This document shows positions 56,864-64,000 of a stretch of 64,000 bases of DNA, one piece after another. Under the pieces are notes generated by a model that was given only the letters and a program-made list of their open reading frames with translations, searched no databases and was not told where the DNA came from. Source of the DNA: an uncultured Eubacteriales bacterium (GTDB taxonomy: Bacteria; Bacillota; Clostridia; Oscillospirales; Acutalibacteraceae). The stretch covers positions 103,945 to 167,944 of the forward strand of contig CAKSKA010000003.1 of NCBI GenBank assembly GCA_934464615.1, written 5' to 3'. Position 1 is the stretch's first letter. Each line of letters begins with the position of its first letter. Position numbers and translations under genes: made by a program.

Positions 56864-58747
56864 TCATTTGCCGTCCTTATTATCATTATCCGCCAAATCC
56901 AAAATCTGTTTTTCTATATGCAGCTGCAGTGCGGCATAGGCGGCAGGATGAAATTCGTAATTGTTTTTCTTAAAATATTGTTTAATTTCCTTTTGCAGTT
57001 CCGCAAAAGATTGCTTTTTAAATACGGTAATTGTATTTATGCGTTTTCGTTTCCAACTGTTTTTTTTGAAAAATGCCGTTATCTGAGAAACCGTTGCCGT
57101 AAGAATTATAACCGCAAGTATAAGGGATATTACGGAGCTCCAATCGCCGAACGGTTCTTCTTTATGCAGTAAAGAAACGCCGAACAGGATTAAGAGCATT
57201 AACGATTCAATAAAATCCTTTGACCTTATAATTAAGCCTAAGGCATTTTTAACTCCGTTTACGGCTTTATCCGCGGTATTCTTGAAAAAATCAACTTTAA
57301 TTCCCAAAAATTTATTGGTTTCAAAATCCTCTGCCGCGCCGTTTGACGCGTCTACCATTTCGGCAAACGCAATATCGGAATCCTGTTTAAAAATAATATT
57401 AAAATGCATACGCCTGAAAGGCTGATTGTAAACATCGGTTGCAATACCGTCGTCCTCGGGTATGTTTCCCGATAATGTTATACCCTCGCAAATCCAATTT
57501 TGCTGTTTGCCGTTAAATTTAAGTTCCGCGTACGCCTCACGCTCAATTTCACCCAAAAAGTCTATTCTGTTGCTGTCTACGGTTGATGTCGGACAATCGA
57601 CATACATTGATTCTTTATAAAACTTTACCGATGTATCAAGCAGCTCTGCGTTGCCGTTTACGCCGGGGTAAATAACTCCCGAATCTATTGTGTTTGCGGC
57701 GCGCTTGCCCATAAGCAAAACTTCATCACAGGAAAAGACATTGCCGGATACGCAAATTTGGTTTACGTTTATGCTGTTTGCAAGATATGTATTTACCGCT
57801 TTAAAAGCACACTCAACGTAACTGTCAGAACTGCCTATTGCCGAAATGTCACGCAAAAGTCTGCGTTTGCAGCCGTCGTCGTCAAACAATGCCTTGCTTA
57901 TTTTACAGTCGCCCGTCAGCAACGGGTGTTTCACAAAATTTCTGTCAAATGCAAATACGGTGGCAAATGTTGTACGTTCAAAATAAATACAAACGGTGTT
58001 TGTTTTGTAATTTTCATAACGGTTACGCAGAAGTTCAAGTCTTAACGGTCGGAATAAAACACCGGAATAAAAGACATTTCCGTTTATAAGACGTATATTA
58101 TCACTGTCGGAATATATTTTTTTAATTGTATATTCGCCGTCAGTGCAAACAGTAAATGTACCGTCCGGCAATTTGCGGAATCGCAGTTTGTCGAGTTCAG
58201 CCAATACCTGCGTTGTCGGACAACCGCAAACCGTAAGCAAAGCACCGTCAAATTTAAGTACTAACCCCGATGTGTCGATATTTAAAATATTCTGTGCGGT
58301 ATCTTTGTTCATTTTAATTTTTATTCCGTAATTAAGGGAATAGGCAATTAAAAAATATCTTGCCGCCTCAAGCAAATAATCCTTTTGATTTTCGTGCAGC
58401 ATAAAACATTCGGAATGTTCGGCAATAAATTCATCCAACAATGGTAATGTCGAAAATTTAAACCCCGATACCGCGTCAATTATAACCTCGCTGTCAACGG
58501 TAGGCGAAACGCCGTAATAGTAGTTTTCAAAATCCGATGACACGACAGGTTTTAAATCGCTGTTTAAAGTTACAAATTTACCGGTTTCATCAGTTTTTTC
58601 ATATTCGTACTTTGCAACTACCGAAAGTTTGTAATCAAGATTGCTTGCTATACAACTGCAAAAATTAAGAGTTTGGTCTTTACAGTTTGAAAGCAGATAT
58701 CGGTTTGAATTATAAGTTGAAAAATCGTTAAAATCCAATTTCCTCAC
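56864..58747 (-). CDS. Membrane protein of unknown function (627 aa)
   Basis: I do not recognise this protein. Residues 1 to about 505 are soluble, mixed alpha/beta in character, with an FCSC pair near the N-terminus. Two membrane segments follow (about 508-527, SLMLLILFGVSLL, and 533-557, SVISLILAVIILTATVSQITAFF), then a basic, helical tail of about 65 residues. No signal peptide; the large part is probably cytoplasmic. Start is uncertain: GTG at 58747, or TTG at 58738 behind GGGGTGAGG. Its promoter resembles that of the cluster ending at 63577. Single-gene unit. Confidence 0.72.
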   Translation of the reverse strand: MRKLDFNDFSTYNSNRYLLSNCKDQTLNFCSCIASNLDYKLSVVAKYEYEKTDETGKFVTLNSDLKPVVSSDFENYYYGVSPTVDSEVIIDAVSGFKFSTLPLLDEFIAEHSECFMLHENQKDYLLEAARYFLIAYSLNYGIKIKMNKDTAQNILNIDTSGLVLKFDGALLTVCGCPTTQVLAELDKLRFRKLPDGTFTVCTDGEYTIKKIYSDSDNIRLINGNVFYSGVLFRPLRLELLRNRYENYKTNTVCIYFERTTFATVFAFDRNFVKHPLLTGDCKISKALFDDDGCKRRLLRDISAIGSSDSYVECAFKAVNTYLANSINVNQICVSGNVFSCDEVLLMGKRAANTIDSGVIYPGVNGNAELLDTSVKFYKESMYVDCPTSTVDSNRIDFLGEIEREAYAELKFNGKQQNWICEGITLSGNIPEDDGIATDVYNQPFRRMHFNIIFKQDSDIAFAEMVDASNGAAEDFETNKFLGIKVDFFKNTADKAVNGVKNALGLIIRSKDFIESLMLLILFGVSLLHKEEPFGDWSSVISLILAVIILTATVSQITAFFKKNSWKRKRINTITVFKKQSFAELQKEIKQYFKKNNYEFHPAAYAALQLHIEKQILDLADNDNKDGK

Positions 58748-58769
58748 CCCAAATCGTGTCTTACTGTTA

Positions 58770-58798
58770 ATTATACTATCAAATTACAATTTAGGCAA
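58770..58798 (-). promoter_or_regulatory. Promoter of the 627-aa gene (shared type with 63850-63878)
   Basis: TTGCCT (58798-58793), 17-nt spacer, TATAAT (58775-58770), then TAACAGT. Much of the surrounding 45 nt recurs at 63843-63885. Confidence 0.75.
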
Positions 58799-58835
58799 GG
58801 ATTATACAATACATCACTGTAAAAGAAAATATAAA

Positions 58836-58866
58836 AAATAAGCCGATTAATCGGCTTATTTTTTAC
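58836..58866. terminator. Bidirectional terminator after the AlkA-like gene
   Basis: AATAAGCCGATT and its reverse complement with A/T runs on both sides. It ends the operon that starts near 63840. The remaining 100 nt to 58966 are AT-rich with no feature seen. Confidence 0.88.
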
Positions 58867-58966
58867 CATTATAAAACAGTTGATTTATTCCGGACAAAAG
58901 TTCCGTGCAGATAATAATGTTCATCTCAACATAGAATTCCTCTATTAATAAATCCACAAACGGCGT

Positions 58967-59617
58967 TTATTTCTTAATGTTTTTACTTTTCGGTTTACAA
59001 TCTTTCATTTCCGGTATTGCTCCGCCCGACACTGCCCACAAGTACAGGCTTGCCACACTGCAATAGGGGCTGAACCGCCTACGGTATTTTTCAAAAAGTT
59101 TGCGGTCAATATTACGATGACGGTAAACCATACGTAATCCGCGCCGAATGGCAAGGTCATCATAACTGAAAACATTCGGACGCTGCATACAAAACAGCAA
59201 TATCATCTCTGCCGTCCAAACGCCGATACCTTTGAGTGCGCTCAATTCAGCTATTGCATCTTCGTCGCTCATATGTCGGACAGCATCCAAATCAAATGCA
59301 CCTGTATTGACTTTTTCGGCAAAATCCGTAATATATTCTGCCTTGCGGAATGTCATACCCAGCGACTGCAGTTTCGGAATACCGGCCGCAAGTATTGTTG
59401 CCGCATTCACACCGCAAAGCACATCCTGCATCCTCTGCCAAACAGTTGCCTGCGCCTTTGTGGAAATCTGCTGACCTATAATGTGGTGAACTACGGACGA
59501 AAATAAATCCGTATCCACAGTGCGTTCAATATGCCCTATGCGATCAATAACTTCGCAAAGTTTTGCGTCTTTTTGCCGCAAATAAGAAATTTCTGTTTCC
59601 CCGTATTCAAAATACAT
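58967..59617 (-). CDS. DNA-3-methyladenine glycosylase II (AlkA-like, HhH-GPD)
   Basis: A base-excision glycosylase of 216 residues. The HhH-GPD core reads LSALKGIGVWTAEMILLFCMQRPNVF, then YDDLAIRRGL with the catalytic Asp. HHIIGQQISTKAQATVWQRM is typical of the group that removes alkylated purines. There is no Fe-S cluster motif. I prefer the ATG at 59617 (GGGTGA upstream) over the ATG at 59629, which has no site. Last gene of the accessory operon. Confidence 0.9.
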   Translation of the reverse strand: MYFEYGETEISYLRQKDAKLCEVIDRIGHIERTVDTDLFSSVVHHIIGQQISTKAQATVWQRMQDVLCGVNAATILAAGIPKLQSLGMTFRKAEYITDFAEKVNTGAFDLDAVRHMSDEDAIAELSALKGIGVWTAEMILLFCMQRPNVFSYDDLAIRRGLRMVYRHRNIDRKLFEKYRRRFSPYCSVASLYLWAVSGGAIPEMKDCKPKSKNIKK

Positions 59618-59699
59618 AAATTCACCCATTAAAAGTTAAACATATTATTAAAACATTGTCAACTGAAATAACCGGACAAATATTTAATTTTTAATCGGG

Positions 59700-60335
59700 T
59701 TATATATTTTTTCTTTTGTATCCGCAGTCGCAATACGGTCCGCCGGAAGCGAGCGTGTATTTGCGTACAAATTCTGTTACGCCGCCTGCTTCGCTCATAG
59801 TATAATCAAGGCGGCAAAGCGCAGGTGTTAAATCATAAAGTCCGAGTTGTTTCATAAGAACACAAATGCCGCATTTTGTAAAACGCCCTTCATACCCGCT
59901 GCCGTCGGGATACTCATAAAACTCCATATTCCAAGAGTACGGATTTCGGTCTGCGGCTTTCAGTTCGGCGGTTGCTTTCATACCTGCAATATCCTTTTCG
60001 GTAAATTTACTTTTTCCGCTTCGGCGGCAAAACCATTTCATCGGCTTTGTCATCATTGATTTTGCATAATATTCTGTCAATCGCTGTACATCGGGGCGTT
60101 CCGGCATTGAAAGAATAAATGCACCGACCATTGCTGAATTAACAATATTCATTTTAAATCTGTCGTCTTTTTCAAATTCCGGCAGATTACAAATAATATC
60201 TTTGTATTTAGGTTTCGCTTTGTCGGTGATTATTTTCGCTGTATTCGTATCGTAGCCGAACACGGCAGTCAGTTGTTTTCTGAACGATTTTGCAAACAAC
60301 GCCCACATACCCATGGGCATTCCTATGTACTTCAT
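59700..60335 (-). CDS. L-2-amino-thiazoline-4-carboxylate hydrolase-like protein
   Basis: 211 residues with the family's C-terminal pattern: RFTKCGICVLMKQLG, then LTPALCRLDYTMSEAGGV and TLASGGPYCDCGYKRK. The conserved cysteines (CGIC, CRLD, CDC) and the CRLDY block recall the ATC hydrolase family, named after an enzyme of the Pseudomonas L-cysteine route. Most Clostridia members are uncharacterised, so the true substrate is open. GGAGGTG lies before the ATG. 48 nt from the alpha/beta hydrolase gene. Confidence 0.75.
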   Translation of the reverse strand: MKYIGMPMGMWALFAKSFRKQLTAVFGYDTNTAKIITDKAKPKYKDIICNLPEFEKDDRFKMNIVNSAMVGAFILSMPERPDVQRLTEYYAKSMMTKPMKWFCRRSGKSKFTEKDIAGMKATAELKAADRNPYSWNMEFYEYPDGSGYEGRFTKCGICVLMKQLGLYDLTPALCRLDYTMSEAGGVTEFVRKYTLASGGPYCDCGYKRKNI

Positions 60336-60383
60336 TTTTGCACCTCCGCATTTTTCGGATTTTATGAACCGTATCCGAATGAT

Positions 60384-61163
60384 TTATTTATCCGTAAAAC
60401 ACGCCTTGGGCGCCGGCAAATCATTTTTCTCCATTATTGACCGAAGCATTTCCGCAAAACCGTGCGGATCACGGATTTGATACTGCATATGATTGCAGCC
60501 GTCAAAAATCGGATGATTGCCTGCGGGATAGGCTTTCATAACCGCATCCCTGTATTTAAAGTGATCTTCTATACTTCCGAATTCAAAGTATATGTTTTTT
60601 TGCAGTGTTTCCGACAGATACGGGAAAGGTTTGTTCTCCAAACTGTCGTACAGTTGGCGACGCAAATTACCGTATTTCAGTGCTTTGCCTGCGGCAATAA
60701 AATAAGGCTTAATGGCGTCATCATCACACCACATAATCTTTTTAAGGGTTTTGCCCTTTGACCAATACAAACTTTTTATGGCAAAATACAGAAACGGCGT
60801 CATGATCCGGCGTGTTACCTTGCCGATTTGCGCGAACTGTCCGCCGTCAAAAAACACATGCTCCACCGATAGTGATGTCTGCGTCAAAAATGCCATGGCC
60901 AGATCCGCACCGATAGACGATGCTACAACCATTGCAAGCCTCTTTATACCTTGTCTGCACAAAAAATCCTCTACCTGTTTTACTTCATCTGCTTTGCCTA
61001 TATATTTTTGTCCCTCGCAATAAACGGTGGAAGTCGGCATAATACAAAAATACCTGTCCTGCAAATACTGTGCTACAGGCATACTGCTATCCCCCGTTAC
61101 ACCCATGGCATGAAAGAAAAGTACGGCGGGATTATGTTTATCACCCAATGTTTTAAATAACAT
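60384..61163 (-). CDS. Alpha/beta hydrolase
   Basis: 259 residues with the hydrolase start PAVLFFHAMGVTGDSS, a nucleophile elbow VASSIGADLAM (ASSIG in place of GxSxG), a likely acid in GSIEDHFKYRD and a likely catalytic His in DGCNHMQYQI. A lid-like helical region (about 115-190) is inserted. No signal peptide. Substrate unknown; the neighbouring reductase and methyltransferase suggest small-molecule chemistry. Confidence 0.82.
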   Translation of the reverse strand: MLFKTLGDKHNPAVLFFHAMGVTGDSSMPVAQYLQDRYFCIMPTSTVYCEGQKYIGKADEVKQVEDFLCRQGIKRLAMVVASSIGADLAMAFLTQTSLSVEHVFFDGGQFAQIGKVTRRIMTPFLYFAIKSLYWSKGKTLKKIMWCDDDAIKPYFIAAGKALKYGNLRRQLYDSLENKPFPYLSETLQKNIYFEFGSIEDHFKYRDAVMKAYPAGNHPIFDGCNHMQYQIRDPHGFAEMLRSIMEKNDLPAPKACFTDK

Positions 61164-61181
61164 TTAATTTGCCTCCGTTCA

Positions 61182-61679
61182 TCAAACAAATAACATCATT
61201 ATTGCCGACAGCACAGCCGAAATAATTACCATTCCTACCGTCCCGAACAGCCACTTTATACACTTGTCCCTTGAAGTAATGTATGGTTTCAGATCCTCCG
61301 TTCCCGAAATGGTCCATGCATTCGTATGTCCAACCCAAAAACCGTCTACAAGGAAACGGTCAATCAAATTCATCACGGACAATATGACAAGCATTTGCCA
61401 AAATCCCGCAAGAAATCCTTTTGCGCCGTTAACCAAATAAACAAATACCAACACATAAGCTATGTATCCCGGTATGCAGAAAGCCTTAAAAAGTAAGGCA
61501 TTACGCCTGATTTTTTTGTGTGTTGTAATTCCAAGTTCCACACATCTTTCCTGCACATTCTGACTGTACAGATGCACCATTCCCACAGCGCCGTTGCGTA
61601 TACCTAAAGCACAGACCAAAACCAGCAAAATTCCCAAGCCTAAGCCTTCCGCAATTGTTTTTAAAATCAGTTCTTTCAT
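61182..61679 (-). CDS. Small polytopic membrane protein of unknown function
   Basis: 165 residues with four likely membrane segments (about 8-30, 60-80, 88-110, 138-162). The loop DRFLVDGFWVGHTNAWTISGTEDLKPYI between segments 3 and 4 is the most distinctive part. The ATG at 61679 overlaps the upstream stop as ATGA, proving coupling to the reductase-like gene. I cannot assign a function. Confidence 0.8.
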   Translation of the reverse strand: MKELILKTIAEGLGLGILLVLVCALGIRNGAVGMVHLYSQNVQERCVELGITTHKKIRRNALLFKAFCIPGYIAYVLVFVYLVNGAKGFLAGFWQMLVILSVMNLIDRFLVDGFWVGHTNAWTISGTEDLKPYITSRDKCIKWLFGTVGMVIISAVLSAIMMLFV

Positions 61680-62602
61680 TTTAAATACCTCGTGCAATCC
61701 TTTTCAAGCGCCTGCCATACAGGATATTCTTCTTTATTTTTGTCAAAAAATTCCTTTAAGTCATGATTAAGCGCACTCATTTCACCGACCGCATTCATAG
61801 CATGATCGGAAGCACATATTTTACCGAGACTCGTCGCACACATCAGCTTGAAAAATCTAAGGCAGGTTTTACGGTATGCCGCGCCTTCAAAATCTTTGTC
61901 CTCATTCGGTAAAATTTCGTGTCCGGCGTTCTTTATAGCGCGGTAGCCCTCAATATTTGCGTCAATCAGTCGGTTCAGATACTCCGTGTTGCCCTTTAGT
62001 TTTTTCAGGTTACCGTCCGTTTTGTAGCAGGCAAATGCCGCCGGAATTACAAATGCCGCATGGCAAAGAAGATAATCGCCGATATTTGACTCGTAAACCA
62101 CCTTATACTTTGTTCCCGAAAAAATCCGACCTATCAGGTCTTCTGCCGACACCGCACTGTCGGACGGCCCGATAGTAATCTTGTGTAAGTCAACCGAAAC
62201 TACGCGGTTGATTTCCCTGTGTCCCGCTGAAACAGCAAATGCAAACATCACGTTTTTCTCCGGCAAAAGTGCGGCCGTTTCCGAAGCACGCACATTATTG
62301 CCGACAAAAACTATATTCTTCGTTTTGTTTAGACGCAGCGTGTCAATAATTGACTCGACCTGCGTATACCTTACAGCGACAAAAATCACATCATATGTAT
62401 CGTCCGGTACAAGTTCGGTTATCACGGGAATACGGCTGACCGACGTACAAGGTGAAAACTTATCCTTGATGCGCAGTCCGTTCTTACTGATTTCTTCCGC
62501 CCATTTTCCACGTGCCAACAGTGTTACATCCTTTCCTGCGCGAAACAGATTTCTTGCAAGGTTGCAACCGAGCACACCTGCACCGAATATTAAAATTTTC
62601 AT
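61676..62602 (-). CDS. Ketopantoate reductase-like (ApbA/PanE family) protein
   Basis: 308 residues. The N-terminal Rossmann domain MKILIFGAGVLGCNLARNL with LLARG binds NADP(H) in family members, and the helical C-terminal domain (about 170-300) follows. The catalytic Lys usual at the hinge is not obvious, and the gene is not with pan genes, so a role in pantothenate synthesis is doubtful. AGGAGG precedes the ATG. Confidence 0.85.
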   Translation of the reverse strand: MKILIFGAGVLGCNLARNLFRAGKDVTLLARGKWAEEISKNGLRIKDKFSPCTSVSRIPVITELVPDDTYDVIFVAVRYTQVESIIDTLRLNKTKNIVFVGNNVRASETAALLPEKNVMFAFAVSAGHREINRVVSVDLHKITIGPSDSAVSAEDLIGRIFSGTKYKVVYESNIGDYLLCHAAFVIPAAFACYKTDGNLKKLKGNTEYLNRLIDANIEGYRAIKNAGHEILPNEDKDFEGAAYRKTCLRFFKLMCATSLGKICASDHAMNAVGEMSALNHDLKEFFDKNKEEYPVWQALEKDCTRYLK

Positions 62603-62629
62603 TGCCGTTCCTCCTGTTTTAAAAACTGA

Positions 62630-62707
62630 TTATTTGTTTTTCCTATAGCCCGCTTTGTCGCGGTATTCGGGGTGCTTTTTATGTATTTGAACTTCTCGGT
62701 CTTTCAT
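62630..62707 (-). CDS. Possible 25-residue peptide
   Basis: An ATG at 62705-62707 behind AAAGGGG opens a 25-codon frame, MKDREVQIHKKHPEYRDKAG then YRKNK, very basic. It sits in the 190-nt gap between the methyltransferase and the reductase-like gene. It may be a real small gene, a gene remnant or chance. Confidence 0.35.
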   Translation of the reverse strand: MKDREVQIHKKHPEYRDKAGYRKNK

Positions 62708-62791
62708 TTTCTGCCCCTTTAAAAAACTTTTTCGGCACTACCGCCGAAATTCTATGTAAACTTCTAACTTAAAATTCAAAATAAATTTATA

Positions 62792-63577
62792 TCATTTTTC
62801 CAGTACAATAATTTTGTTGGATATATTACGCACAAACGGAATCTTCCCAAGCAATTTATAAATCGGCATAAACGCCGCCATACCCTCACACAGTGAATGT
62901 TCTTCGACAAATCCGAAATCCGGTAAAATTTCGGAAAGGTTTTTTCCGTTACTTACACCCCATTTAAATTTTGCATGGCTGCCCTCTATAGATTTTTCCT
63001 TAAAGCGCTTTACAACCGCGGGATTCATTATCTCCGCAAATACTGTTGCATTGGTTAAACGATTGGAAATTACCGAAAAAATGCGCTTCACATCCTCCTC
63101 CGACAAATACATGGTAAGTCCCTCTATTATTACCAGCACCGGAACATTATGTTCGGTAATCTTACTGCCCCAATCCTCCACTGCGGACATGGCAATTTGA
63201 GAAATTATATCGTTTTCCGGCAGCAGTTTTTTCCGCACGGCTATTGTTTCGGGCAAATCGAGATTGTACCAGTGAGAATAACTGTTTATCCTGTAACATC
63301 TGGTATCAAGTCCGCAGGCAATGTTAACTACCACAGCCCCCGAATTTTCGGCAAGCCATGCTTTTACCAGTCGGTCAAGCACAATTGTGCGTGCAATAAC
63401 GCCGCTGTGCATGGCAAAATCCTTGTCGGCAAAGGAAAAATCATAATCCAATCTGCCGATTATTTCTTCGGCTTTTCGGTCGCAAATCGCACCGCGCCCT
63501 TTGCTTTCCTTTGCGCGTGCATAGACGGTTTGCAGCATTGTCTCCGGCACACCGGACAACTCCGTTTTTTCTGTCAT
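62792..63577 (-). CDS. SAM-dependent methyltransferase, leucine carboxyl methyltransferase family
   Basis: 261 residues with the LCM/PPM-type layout: an N-terminal helix with ARAKESKGRGAICDRKAEEII, SAM site VVVNIACGLDTRCYRI, YNLDLPETIAVRKKLL, and IIEGLTMYLSEEDV. Relatives O-methylate carboxylates, including in polyketide pathways. It is the first gene of the accessory operon. GGGGG precedes the ATG by about 11 nt. Confidence 0.87.
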   Translation of the reverse strand: MTEKTELSGVPETMLQTVYARAKESKGRGAICDRKAEEIIGRLDYDFSFADKDFAMHSGVIARTIVLDRLVKAWLAENSGAVVVNIACGLDTRCYRINSYSHWYNLDLPETIAVRKKLLPENDIISQIAMSAVEDWGSKITEHNVPVLVIIEGLTMYLSEEDVKRIFSVISNRLTNATVFAEIMNPAVVKRFKEKSIEGSHAKFKWGVSNGKNLSEILPDFGFVEEHSLCEGMAAFMPIYKLLGKIPFVRNISNKIIVLEK

Positions 63578-63845
63578 ATCAATTTACCCCCGTATCTTTT
63601 TCCCACCCTGCTTGCAAATATCCGAACGACCGACACCGTGCTGCATCAACATATGTTAGGGACAAGGTCCCATATCGAAATTCCCATGCCGACAGTGCCG
63701 AGTTCAAATTCTCTTTGCAAGTTTTCGGTTCTTTTAAATCCATATTGCGCCATTCTTCGCGCACAATCAGTTAGTTTATGCTAACTGCGAGGCATCCAAT
63801 GGCGGTATTTTGATTAAATTTCATCATCCAAAATCTAATTTCACT
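63578..63845 (-). other. Long leader of the methyltransferase operon, no certain gene
   Basis: About 250 nt separate the promoter from the methyltransferase. Frames of 37-61 codons exist here (one reads ELGTVGMGISIWDLVPN), possibly a decayed gene, but none has a ribosome site and clear homology. A hairpin CAGTTAG/CTAACTG lies at 63768-63787. Confidence 0.4.
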
Positions 63846-63849
63846 GTTA

Positions 63850-63878
63850 ATTATACTCTCAAAATTCGATTAAAGCAA
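63850..63878 (-). promoter_or_regulatory. Promoter of the accessory operon
   Basis: TTGCTT (63878-63873), 17-nt spacer, TATAAT (63855-63850), then TAACAGT. Shares sequence with the promoter at 58770-58798. Confidence 0.72.
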
Positions 63879-63900
63879 GGACTATGTGCTACAAAAATTC

Positions 63901-63983
63901 AAAAAAATCAAAACCACTGGTTTAACCGGTGGTTTGCTCCACCCCTATAAGGGGTGATTACTGGCTTGACCCCTAAAAGGGGT
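63901..63983 (-). repeat. Three consecutive palindromes at the window edge
   Basis: AAACCACTGG/CCGGTGGTTT (63911-63935), CACCCCT/AGGGGTG (63940-63956) and ACCCCT/AGGGGT (63969-63983). On the minus strand the first is followed by TGATTTTTTT, so it can terminate a transcript coming from beyond the window. Such clustered hairpins recall the right end of IS200/IS605 (tnpB) elements, but no coding part is in view. Confidence 0.5.
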
Positions 63984-64000
63984 TTTGAAAGTTTAGCACC

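Noticed and set aside
63579..63764. 61-codon minus-strand frame before the methyltransferase
   Set aside because: No ribosome site, unnatural composition and no recognised family; another frame in the same place looks as good. Kept only as leader sequence.

Overview
The window comes from the chromosome of an anaerobic, probably spore-forming Clostridia member of the Oscillospirales/Eubacteriales type (inferred). The evidence is spoVAC/spoVAD, a PASTA-domain division PBP in the dcw cluster, MurE with the meso-DAP motif, RNase Y, a CadC-like ArsR regulator, a V/A-type ATPase in the order of the Enterococcus hirae ntp operon, a Na+-pump oxaloacetate decarboxylase, and enzymes for host or plant glycans. 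No rRNA, tRNA, CRISPR array or prophage is visible. About two thirds of the genes lie on the minus strand.

Layout. 1-10.9 kb: dcw cell-wall/division operon (minus), transcribed mraZ-rsmH-ftsL-pbp-murE-mraY-ftsW-murG-murA-ftsQ, with a promoter and a row of MraZ boxes; murF and murD are absent from their usual places. 11-14.6 kb: a zinc-ribbon membrane protein, CarD, and a metal-efflux operon (ArsR regulator, stand-alone HMA chaperone, P1B ATPase). 14.7-16.2 kb: spoVAC-spoVAD. 16.2-19.2 kb: a 160-bp inverted-repeat element, a GH123-like glycosidase and a tyrosine-phosphatase-like protein. 19.2-22.6 kb: Na+-translocating oxaloacetate decarboxylase (oadG, biotin carrier, oadB, oadA). 22.8-26.2 kb: a paired ABC exporter. 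26.4-28 kb: a GH20-like hexosaminidase. 28.1-35.4 kb: a 2371-residue secreted multidomain protein with a C-terminal esterase and a poly-G tract in its leader, followed by a 46-residue peptide gene. 35.7-42.1 kb: ABC-F, then a tightly coupled block baiN-like/cmk/plsC/ispH-S1. 42.3-46.2 kb: a GH28-like protein, RNase Y and an SDR. 46.3-54.9 kb: nine-gene V/A-ATPase operon. 55-58.7 kb: GT8 glycosyltransferase, trmB and a 627-residue membrane protein of unknown function. 59-63.9 kb: a probable six-gene accessory operon (methyltransferase, ketopantoate-reductase-like, membrane protein, alpha/beta hydrolase, ATC-hydrolase-like, AlkA-like glycosylase). The right edge carries three palindromes of a kind seen near IS200/IS605 ends.

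How the parts fit. The decarboxylase exports Na+ using the energy of decarboxylation. The ATPase K subunit carries the residues that bind Na+ in E. hirae NtpK, so the two loci point to a sodium-based energy economy. The GH20, GH123, GH28 and esterase genes point to use of mucin-like or plant glycans. Small intercistronic hairpins (GTGACAGG-N7-CCTGTCAC) recur at or just after stop codons and are not explained by any gene.
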